Below, in pieces: positions 15,417-21,059 of a stretch of DNA of 21,059 bases. Numbering within the stretch: position 1 is the stretch's first letter; each line of letters starts with the position of its first letter. Under the pieces are notes generated by a model that worked only from the letters and a program-made list of their open reading frames with translations, was not told the DNA's origin and did no database searches. The DNA is from Pseudomonadota bacterium. GTDB lineage: Bacteria > Pseudomonadota > Gammaproteobacteria > Burkholderiales > Gallionellaceae. The translations under genes were made by a program, and so were the position numbers. The stretch lies in NCBI GenBank assembly GCA_021847165.1, contig JAJZUH010000015.1:1-21059 (forward strand), given 5' to 3'.

Positions 15417-16355
15417 CTAGCTCTTCATATCCTCTAGTATCTCTTCGCGCGAAACGACCGCCGTACCCAGCTTGCCGACGACGATACCCGCCGCCCGGTT
15501 GGCGATACGTACCGCCTCGACCATATCCGCCCCGCTCGCCAGCATGACCGCCAGCGTCGCGATCACCGTATCGCCGGCACCGCTCACGTCGAACACCTCG
15601 CGTGCCCGGGTCGGTTCGTGCAGCACATCCTGCCGGCGGAACAGCGACATGCCTTCTTCGCTGCGCGTGACCAGCAATGCGTCGAGGTTCAGTTCCCCGC
15701 GCAACTTCTGCGCCTTGGCGCTCAGCTCGGCCTCGTCTTTCCAGCCGCCTGCCACATCGCGAAACTCGCTCCGGTTCGGCGTGAGCAGGGTCGCCCCCTG
15801 ATAGCGCGCATAGTCGTCCCCTTTGGGATCGACCAGCACCGGTTTGCCCGCTGCGCGCGCAGATTTGATCATTTCGGCGATATGCGCAAGTCCGCCCTTG
15901 CCATAGTCTGACAGCACCACCACATCGGCCTGCGGCAGCTTGGCATGAAAGTCGGCCAGCTTGGCATTCAACACCTCGTGGCTGGGCGGTGTCTCGAAAT
16001 CGATGCGCAGCAACTGCTGATGGCGGGCGATGGCGCGCAGCTTGACGATGGTGGAAATGGTTGCATCGCGGTGCAGCAGCGCCTCCACTCCGCCTTGCTC
16101 CGTCAGCAATCGTTGCAGGCAATCTCCGGCTTCATCCGCACCCACCACCGACAACAGGGTGCAGTGTGCCCCGAGCGAGGCGATGTTGCGCGCCACGTTG
16201 GCGGCACCGCCGGGACGCTCGTCCACTTTGCCGACCTTCAGCACTGGCACCGGCGCTTCCGGGGAAATGCGCGTCACGTCGCCGAACCAGTAGCGATCGA
16301 GCATCACGTCGCCGACCACCAGAACTCTCGCCTTATCGAACGATGGCAGTTTCAT
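15417..16355 (-). CDS. rfaE1: D-glycero-beta-D-manno-heptose-7-phosphate kinase (HldE1/RfaE domain I)
   Basis: The product has 312 residues and is a PfkB-type kinase. Markers are [20 protein letters not shown] (11-30), [18 protein letters not shown] (46-63) and the anion hole/catalytic base DVSGAGDT (256-263) with Asp262. It phosphorylates D-glycero-D-manno-heptose-7-phosphate at C1 for LPS core synthesis. In E. coli this domain is fused to a nucleotidyltransferase in HldE; here it is a stand-alone kinase ending at residue 312, so a separate rfaE2 gene must exist elsewhere. The start overlaps the pyrF stop (TGA/ATG, 16352-16355), implying coupled translation. Confidence 0.93.
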   Translation of the reverse strand: MKLPSFDKARVLVVGDVMLDRYWFGDVTRISPEAPVPVLKVGKVDERPGGAANVARNIASLGAHCTLLSVVGADEAGDCLQRLLTEQGGVEALLHRDATISTIVKLRAIARHQQLLRIDFETPPSHEVLNAKLADFHAKLPQADVVVLSDYGKGGLAHIAEMIKSARAAGKPVLVDPKGDDYARYQGATLLTPNRSEFRDVAGGWKDEAELSAKAQKLRGELNLDALLVTRSEEGMSLFRRQDVLHEPTRAREVFDVSGAGDTVIATLAVMLASGADMVEAVRIANRAAGIVVGKLGTAVVSREEILEDMKS

Positions 16356-17053
16356 GCCATGTCTCCTATCTCATTCAAAATATCGTGCAGTGCCCGCAAC
16401 GGATCGGGAGCCTGGGTGATCGGGCGCCCGATCACCAGGTAACTGGAGCCGGCCTCCAGCGCGGCACGCGGGGTCATGATGCGCGACTGGTCGTTTGCCT
16501 CAGCATTCGCCGGGCGTATGCCGGGGGTAACCAGGCAGAAAGCCTTGCCGCATTGCTGGCGCAATACAGGCGCTTCCTGCGCCGAACACACCACGCCATC
16601 CAGTCCGCTGTCATGCGCCAAACCCGCCAGTAGCGGAACCATCTGGGCAGGGCTGGCATTGATGCCGATGCCATGCAGATCCTCCTGCGCCATGCTGGTA
16701 AGCACGGTGACGGCAATCAGCTTGGGGCGGTGCACGGCATTCGCCAACGCTTCGCGCGCAGCGTCCATCATGCGTTTCCCGCCCAGTGCATGCACATTCA
16801 CCATCCACACCCCCATGGCCGCAGCAGCCTTGCATGCCTGGGCCGTAGTGTTGGGAATGTCGTGAAACTTGAGATCGAGGAACACCTCGAATCCGCGTTG
16901 CTGCAACTGCTCGACCAATTGAGGTCCGGCCGCCGTGAACAATTCTTTGCCAACCTTCACGCGGCATAGCGATGGCTCCAGACGTTGCGCCAATGCCAGC
17001 GCGGTCCGGGCTTGTGGAAAATCCAGGGCAACGATGACTCTGGGATCGTTCAT
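16352..17053 (-). CDS. pyrF: Orotidine 5'-phosphate decarboxylase
   Basis: The product has 233 residues, normal for the enzyme. It has the catalytic array [10 protein letters not shown] (Asp60, Lys62, Asp65), the N-terminal IVALDF block and a C-terminal phosphate-binding segment YLVIGRPIT. It makes UMP from OMP in de novo pyrimidine synthesis in the cytosol. It overlaps lapB upstream by 4 nt (17050-17053) and rfaE1 downstream by 4 nt, so it is embedded in the LPS-related operon. A similar lapB-pyrF order is well known in gamma-proteobacteria (yciM-pyrF in E. coli). Confidence 0.96.
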   Translation of the reverse strand: MNDPRVIVALDFPQARTALALAQRLEPSLCRVKVGKELFTAAGPQLVEQLQQRGFEVFLDLKFHDIPNTTAQACKAAAAMGVWMVNVHALGGKRMMDAAREALANAVHRPKLIAVTVLTSMAQEDLHGIGINASPAQMVPLLAGLAHDSGLDGVVCSAQEAPVLRQQCGKAFCLVTPGIRPANAEANDQSRIMTPRAALEAGSSYLVIGRPITQAPDPLRALHDILNEIGDMA

Positions 17054-18225
17054 ATCGCAACTCCGTTCTCTTCGCTTCGCCTGGGCGAGTAGCTTTCCCA
17101 GCTATGGCAGGCGGGGCAATGCCAGTAGAACTGGCGCGCCTTGAATCCGCAATGTTTGCAGCGATACATCGCCAGTCCGCGCGTACGTTTATAGATCAGG
17201 TCCTTCACCAGTTCAAGGTCGGCGCGACGCTCGCCTGCAATATCCAGCAGCCGCGCTTCCAGCAGCTTGTCCAGACCCAGCAGGGTGGGATTCCGTTTCA
17301 GTTCGTTGCGTACCATGAGGTAAGCCGCTTCCGCCCCGTCGCGCTGGACGAGAACTGCGAACAGTACGTTCATCAGATCCAGCGAAGGGTATTTCTGCAG
17401 ATAGCCCTGCAGCAGCGCCACGCCGGCAGCTTCATCGCCGCTCTGGCGGTATGCCTGCAACAGGCGCTCGGCCACGAGCGGCAGGTATTGCGCATCCTGC
17501 TGCTCCACCCGTTTCCATATGTCGATGGCATGGGAAGGCCGACCCGCCGCCAATTCGATGTCCCCCAGCATGATGCTGGCCCGCACGCTCTGCGGATTGA
17601 CGGCAAGCGCCTGCTCCAGGTGCACCACTGCGGCATCGGTCTGCTTGGCGGCAAGCTCGCTTGCCGCCAGTTCGCAATAATAGAAGGCCGCTTCCTTGCC
17701 GTGCTGCTCGCCGGTCAGTACGGTCAGCCGCTGGCTGATGTCGATGGATTTGAGCCAGTCTTTTTCTTTCTGGTAGATCTCAAGCAGGAAATCGAGTGCC
17801 TCTTTTTCATAAGGCGTGCCGTGCAATTCCTGGAATGCAGCTTCGGCCCGATCCAGAATGCCCGCCTTCAGGTAATCCTGCGCCAGCTCGAACAAGGCCT
17901 GCTGCTTCCTGTCCTCCTCCAGGTCTGCGCGCTCGACCAGATTGAGGTGCATGCGGATGGCACGATCCACTTCGCCGCGGCGGCGGAACAGGCTGCCCAG
18001 CGCGAAGTGCAATTCGACCGTCTGCGGATCGACCTTGACCACTTCGATGAAAGCCTCGATGGCCTGGTCCTGCTGCTCGTTAAGCAGGAAATTGAGTCCC
18101 TGGAAATACGAGCGCGGCAGGGCGCTGGATTCGGTGATCAACTCCTTGATGTCGATGCGTGCCGCAAGCCAGCCCATGCCGAAAAAGAGCGGGAACACCA
18201 GCAACATCCACGGTTCGAAATCCAT
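17050..18225 (-). CDS. lapB: Lipopolysaccharide assembly protein B (YciM)
   Basis: The product has 391 residues. A short N-terminal membrane anchor (about 6-22) is followed by tetratricopeptide repeats from about 40 to 350 (e.g. [20 protein letters not shown]). It ends in a rubredoxin-like metal site with Cys356, Cys359, Cys370 and Cys373 ([20 protein letters not shown]). In E. coli LapB sits at the inner membrane and with FtsH controls LpxC turnover, setting LPS amounts. All key elements are present here and the length fits the family. It starts 12 nt after lapA and overlaps pyrF, so these genes are one transcript. Confidence 0.95.
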   Translation of the reverse strand: MDFEPWMLLVFPLFFGMGWLAARIDIKELITESSALPRSYFQGLNFLLNEQQDQAIEAFIEVVKVDPQTVELHFALGSLFRRRGEVDRAIRMHLNLVERADLEEDRKQQALFELAQDYLKAGILDRAEAAFQELHGTPYEKEALDFLLEIYQKEKDWLKSIDISQRLTVLTGEQHGKEAAFYYCELAASELAAKQTDAAVVHLEQALAVNPQSVRASIMLGDIELAAGRPSHAIDIWKRVEQQDAQYLPLVAERLLQAYRQSGDEAAGVALLQGYLQKYPSLDLMNVLFAVLVQRDGAEAAYLMVRNELKRNPTLLGLDKLLEARLLDIAGERRADLELVKDLIYKRTRGLAMYRCKHCGFKARQFYWHCPACHSWESYSPRRSEENGVAI

Positions 18226-18237
18226 CAGTGCAATGTC

Positions 18238-18531
18238 TCAGAGAGGTTGAATAGGCGAGCGTTGCGCATCGATTTCCGAAAGTTTGCTCTTCAGCTTCAA
18301 CTCGCGCCTGACGGCCGAGAGTTCGCCGCGTTGACGGAACAGCGTTGCCAGCATGGCCAGCAGGCCGACGGCAACGCCGAGCGCAAAGAAACACAGCAGC
18401 ACGACAACCAGCGAAGTCTGCCATTCATACCCGAAGAAATACCGCAGCACGACGGGCTGGTCGTTCTTGACGGCAAATCCGAGCAACAACAGAAACAGCA
18501 TGATACGCAGCAACCAGACCAGGTATCGCAT
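18238..18531 (-). CDS. lapA: Lipopolysaccharide assembly protein A (LapA/YciS, DUF1049)
   Basis: The product has 97 residues with two transmembrane helices (about 4-21 and 39-62) and a cytoplasmic basic helical tail (ELSAVRRELKLKSKLSEIDA). This is the layout of LapA, partner of LapB in LPS assembly at the inner membrane. The segment DQPVVLRYFFGYEWQTSL between the helices is typical of DUF1049. AGGTGA just ahead of the start serves as Shine-Dalgarno. It follows the ihfB terminator, so it probably has its own promoter. Confidence 0.92.
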   Translation of the reverse strand: MRYLVWLLRIMLFLLLLGFAVKNDQPVVLRYFFGYEWQTSLVVVLLCFFALGVAVGLLAMLATLFRQRGELSAVRRELKLKSKLSEIDAQRSPIQPL

Positions 18532-18561
18532 GATGATTTTTCACCTGAAAAATGGTGCGCA

Positions 18562-18570
18562 ACGATAGCA
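18562..18570 (-). promoter_or_regulatory. Candidate extended -10 promoter for lapA
   Basis: On the minus strand the 9-mer TGCTATCGT (hexamer 18562-18567, TG upstream) resembles an extended -10. It lies just beyond the ihfB terminator and about 31 nt before the lapA start. No good -35 is visible because that position is taken by the terminator stem. It resembles the element proposed for glgP (TGCTATCCT). Confidence 0.35.
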
Positions 18571-18579
18571 CGAACAGAT

Positions 18580-18616
18580 AAAAAATTGGCGGCACATCTT
18601 GCGACAGGCCGCCAAT
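18580..18616 (-). terminator. Rho-independent terminator of ihfB
   Basis: Read on the minus strand, ATTGGCGGC (18608-18616) pairs with GCCGCCAAT (18585-18593) around a 14-nt loop and is followed by a run of six T (18580-18585 region). It starts 20 nt after the ihfB stop and separates the cmk-rpsA-ihfB transcript from lapA onward. Confidence 0.9.
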
Positions 18617-18636
18617 CGGATCACATCAGAACTGCA

Positions 18637-18924
18637 TCAGGCAGAAGGATAATCCACCCGCTCGCGCAGTTCCTTGCCAGCCTTGAAGTGCGGGACGTAT
18701 TTGGCAGGTACCTGAACCTTGTCGCCGGACTTGGGATTGCGTCCCAGGCGCGGCGGCCGGTAGTTCAAGGCAAAACTGCCGAAACCGCGGATCTCGATAC
18801 GTCCACCGCGCGCCAGGGTCGCCGACATGCTGTCCAGAATCACCTTCACCGCCAGCTCGGCATCCTTGCCGAGCAGCTGCGTGTATCGATCCGCAAGCCT
18901 GGCGATAAGGTCAGAACGTGTCAT
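18637..18924 (-). CDS. ihfB: Integration host factor subunit beta
   Basis: The product has 95 residues. It is a HU/IHF-family DNA-bending protein with the dimer core [20 protein letters not shown] and the beta-arm [20 protein letters not shown]. The arm-tip proline (Pro64) intercalates into DNA in this family. The MTRSDLI start and RVDYPSA end favour IHF-beta over HU or IHF-alpha. The Shine-Dalgarno AAGGAG overlaps the rpsA stop (TAA then GGAG) and the gap is only 9 nt, so translation follows rpsA closely. The rpsA-ihfB order is conserved across Proteobacteria. Confidence 0.96.
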   Translation of the reverse strand: MTRSDLIARLADRYTQLLGKDAELAVKVILDSMSATLARGGRIEIRGFGSFALNYRPPRLGRNPKSGDKVQVPAKYVPHFKAGKELRERVDYPSA

Positions 18925-18933
18925 CTCCGCTCC

Positions 18934-20640
18934 TTATTGCGCTTCAGCCTTGCTGGAATCCAGTTTTGCCTTGAGCAAGGCGCCCAGATTGGTCGTACCC
19001 GCGCTGCTGGTGTTTTCCGCAGCGAACTTCTGCATCGCCGCTGCCGTATCGGCCTTGTCCAGCGCCTTGATCGACAGGTTGATGCCGCGGTTCTTGCGGT
19101 CCACGTTGATGATGACAGCCTTGACGGTGTCGCCTTCCTTCAGGTGGTTGCGGATGTCTTCCACGCGGTCGGCGGAAACTTCGGACGCCTTCAGGTAGGC
19201 CTCCACGTCGCCTTCCAGCATCACTACGGCACCCTTGGCATCCAGCGACTTCACGGTACCGGTCACTACGGCACCCTTGTCGTGGCCGGACACGTAGCCG
19301 CCGAAAGGATCCCCTTCCAGCTGCTTCACGCCCAGAGAAATGCGCTCGCGTTCCACGTCGATGGCCAGGACCAGCGCTTCCAGTTCATCGCCCTTCTTGT
19401 AGTTGCGCACGGCTTCTTCGCCGGGGATGGACCAGGACAGGTCGGACAGGTGCACCAGACCGTCAATGCCGCCTTCCAGGCCGATGAACACGCCGAAGTC
19501 GGTGATGGACTTGATGGCGCCCTTAACCTTGTCGCCCTTCTTGTGGTTGAGCGCGAAGTCGTCCCACGGATTGGACTTGCACTGCTTCATGCCCAGGGAG
19601 ATACGGCGGCGCTGCTCGTCGATCTCGAGGATCATCACTTCGACTTCGTCGCCCAGCGCAACGACCTTGGAAGGATGTACGTTCTTGTTGGTCCAGTCCA
19701 TTTCGGACACGTGTACCAGGCCTTCGATACCTTGCTCGATCTCCACGAATGCACCGTAGTCGGTCAGGTTGGTCACCTTGCCGAACAAGCGTGTGCCTTG
19801 CGGGTAGCGGCGTGCCAGACCATTCCACGGATCGTCGCCCATCTGCTTGATGCCCAGGGAAACGCGGTTCTTTTCCTGGTCGAACTTGAGGATCTTGGCT
19901 TCGACTTCGTCGCCAACGGACAGCACCTCGGACGGATGCTTGACGCGGCGCCATGCCAGGTCGGTGATGTGCAGCAGGCCGTCGATGCCGCCCAGGTCCA
20001 CGAACGCACCGTAGTCGGTGATGTTCTTGACGATGCCCTTGACGATCGCGCCTTCCTTCAGGTTTTCCAGCAGAGACTCGCGATCGGCACCTTGCGACGC
20101 TTCCAGCACGGCGCGGCGGGACACCACCACGTTGTTGCGCTTGCGATCCAGCTTGATGACCTTGAGTTCCATGGTCTTGTTTTCGTACGGTGTGGTGTCC
20201 TTGACCGGACGTGTATCCACCAGCGAACCGGGCAGGAATGCACGGATGCCGTTCACCATGGCAGTCAGACCGCCCTTGACCTTGCCGCTGACGTAACCTT
20301 CAACGATGCGGCCTTCTTCCATCGCCTGTTCCAGATCGATCCAGGCAGCCAGGCGCTTGGCCTTCTCGCGCGACAAGCGCGTTTCGCCGTAGCCGTTCTC
20401 CAGCGATTCGATCGCTACAGTGGTGAAGTCCCCGGCCTTGACCTCGATGTTGCCCTGGGCATCCTTGAATTCTTCAACGGGAATAAAACTTTCGGATTTC
20501 AATCCGGCATTCACCACAACCACGTTCTGCTCGACGCGAACGACTTGGGCGGTGATCAATTCGCCTGCGCGCATTTCCTTGCGGTTCAGGCTCTCTTCAA
20601 ACAGGGAAGCAAAACTTTCCATATCAGCTTCTGCAGTCAT
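18934..20640 (-). CDS. rpsA: 30S ribosomal protein S1
   Basis: The product has 568 residues with six S1 (OB-fold) RNA-binding domains at roughly 27-93, 112-178, 199-267, 284-354, 371-441 and 458-527. Domains 3-6 carry the repeated ITDYGAFV or ITDFGVFI cores and RISLG ends. S1 binds mRNA leaders and helps the 30S subunit start translation. The frame extends upstream to a TTG at 20661. I chose ATG 20640 because AAGG lies 8 nt ahead, and [18 protein letters not shown] then lines up with known S1 N-termini (E. coli MTESFAQLFEESL). It is downstream of cmk and upstream of ihfB, the standard order. Confidence 0.97.
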   Translation of the reverse strand: MTAEADMESFASLFEESLNRKEMRAGELITAQVVRVEQNVVVVNAGLKSESFIPVEEFKDAQGNIEVKAGDFTTVAIESLENGYGETRLSREKAKRLAAWIDLEQAMEEGRIVEGYVSGKVKGGLTAMVNGIRAFLPGSLVDTRPVKDTTPYENKTMELKVIKLDRKRNNVVVSRRAVLEASQGADRESLLENLKEGAIVKGIVKNITDYGAFVDLGGIDGLLHITDLAWRRVKHPSEVLSVGDEVEAKILKFDQEKNRVSLGIKQMGDDPWNGLARRYPQGTRLFGKVTNLTDYGAFVEIEQGIEGLVHVSEMDWTNKNVHPSKVVALGDEVEVMILEIDEQRRRISLGMKQCKSNPWDDFALNHKKGDKVKGAIKSITDFGVFIGLEGGIDGLVHLSDLSWSIPGEEAVRNYKKGDELEALVLAIDVERERISLGVKQLEGDPFGGYVSGHDKGAVVTGTVKSLDAKGAVVMLEGDVEAYLKASEVSADRVEDIRNHLKEGDTVKAVIINVDRKNRGINLSIKALDKADTAAAMQKFAAENTSSAGTTNLGALLKAKLDSSKAEAQ

Positions 20641-20692
20641 TTTGGTATACCTTGAGGACAATCCCGTGATGAGCGGGGGTTAGTTAGTCAAC

Positions 20693-20745
20693 CCAGACAG
20701 AAAGGCTCTATCTGGACTCCTGCGGGCAAAAATGAAATCGCCCGC
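20693..20745 (-). promoter_or_regulatory. Hairpins in the rpsA leader
   Basis: On the minus strand, CCAGATAG (20708-20715) pairs with CTGTCTGG (20693-20700), eight pairs with one G-U, around a 7-nt loop. Further up, GCGGGC (20740-20745) pairs with GCCCGC (20722-20727) around a 12-nt U-rich loop. They lie between cmk and the rpsA start. rpsA leaders in gamma-proteobacteria fold and mediate S1 autoregulation; a similar role here is inference. The upstream hairpin could instead end the cmk transcript. Confidence 0.4.
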
Positions 20746-20760
20746 CTTTGAAACAACGTG

Positions 20761-20830
20761 CCCGCTCCCTCACCTCAATCCTCTCCCGCGTAAATCCCCT
20801 CTCTCTAACTCTCTCCCGCATGCGGGAGAA
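20761..20830. repeat. REP-like extragenic element between cmk and rpsA
   Basis: The 18-nt perfect palindrome TCTCCCGCATGCGGGAGA (20812-20829) is followed, reading the minus strand, by a purine stretch of GAGAG and GAGGG blocks and a second copy-like GCGGGAGAG (about 20782-20790), ending in GAGGTGAGGGAG. This form (CTCCCGC-GCGGGAG palindrome plus GGTGAGGG tail) is familiar from dispersed extragenic repeats in many Proteobacteria. Copy number in this genome cannot be judged from one window. Confidence 0.55.
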
Positions 20831-20892
20831 AGGACAAACGTGAAAGGCAATCTATAACTCCTGGGCGAGGAGGCAAACGTGCTGCGCGCGTC

Positions 20893-21059
20893 TCACTTCA
20901 CCGCACGGTAGCGATTCAGCACTTCCTGGACAGCCTGCTCGATGTTCAGCGGGGTCGTATCCAGCAAGCTCGCACCTTGCGCCTGTTGCAAGGGAGCCAC
21001 GCTACGTTGAGTATCTCGCTCGTCGCGCGCCCGTATATCTTGCAAAAGGGCGGCGATAT
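20893..21059 (-). CDS. cmk: Cytidylate kinase, C-terminal part
   Basis: The window ends inside this gene. The visible 54 residues (IAALLQDIRARDERDTQRSV, APLQQAQGASLLDTTPLNIE and a tail ending in RYRAVK) match the C-terminal end of CMP kinase, including the conserved RDERD and LDTT blocks. The enzyme phosphorylates CMP and dCMP using ATP. The stop is TGA at 20893-20895 on the minus strand. Position directly upstream of rpsA is the standard bacterial arrangement and supports the call. Confidence 0.93.
   Translation of the reverse strand, partial: IAALLQDIRARDERDTQRSVAPLQQAQGASLLDTTPLNIEQAVQEVLNRYRAVK

Noticed and set aside
14699..15547. A 282-codon + frame opposite hldD.
   Set aside because: It is antisense to a secure gene, with no motif of its own.
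17104..20655. A 1183-codon frame on the + strand that runs opposite lapB, lapA, ihfB and rpsA.
   Set aside because: It is antisense to four well-recognised genes, rich in His, Gln, Asp and Val runs that mirror their codons, has no recognisable domain and crosses the ihfB terminator. It reflects scarce stop codons opposite GC-rich genes.
1..21059. Search for CRISPR arrays, tRNA genes, insertion sequences and prophage genes.
   Set aside because: No regularly spaced repeats, cloverleaf-like sequence, transposase, integrase or phage structural motif was seen by eye.

Overview
The window looks like a chromosomal segment of a Betaproteobacterium, probably near the Nitrosomonadales/Gallionellaceae; the exact lineage is inference. 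The evidence is the minus-strand order cmk-rpsA-ihfB-lapA-lapB-pyrF-hldE1-hldD-comEA, the moderately high GC, and the Gram-negative envelope genes (LPS heptose synthesis, OMP barrel, Pal-like lipoprotein). I see no IS element, phage gene, CRISPR array, tRNA or rRNA.

Layout. Positions 1-1335 hold the 3' end of a zinc alcohol dehydrogenase, an unexplained 305-bp gap, and an Ada-like HTH/O6-methylguanine methyltransferase. Positions 1504-5555 hold a short-form glycogen phosphorylase followed by an unusual protein that joins a MerR-like N-terminus, a helical segment, a plant-type 2Fe-2S domain and a degenerate FNR-like reductase module. Positions 5556-6858 hold a non-coding or leader stretch with a 24-codon upstream ORF, a PepSY-like small protein without a signal peptide, and a Tyr/Gly-rich 8-strand-type outer membrane barrel. 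Positions 6910-10710 hold a divergent EamA exporter/LysR regulator pair, then an M14-type carboxypeptidase or deacylase overlapping an alpha/beta hydrolase by 4 nt. Positions 10959-13673 hold a Pal-like lipoprotein, two perfect hairpins, a protein I recognise as a distant homologue of the Bacillus spore-coat transglutaminase Tgl, and a DUF3014 protein. A strong bidirectional terminator at about 13790 separates this from the minus-strand block.

The minus-strand block (13835-21059) is a housekeeping and envelope operon: cmk (partial), rpsA and ihfB end at a classic terminator; then come lapA, lapB, pyrF and hldE1 with 4-nt overlaps, then hldD and comEA. LapA/LapB control LPS synthesis and HldE1/HldD make the core heptose, so this is an LPS-quality module with pyrF wedged into it.

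The items most worth following are the Tgl-like protein, which keeps the catalytic Cys but appears to have lost the Glu partners of Bacillus Tgl, and the HTH/ferredoxin/FNR fusion paired with glycogen phosphorylase. I found no convincing complete new defence or mobile system; the rest is mostly ordinary chromosomal sequence.
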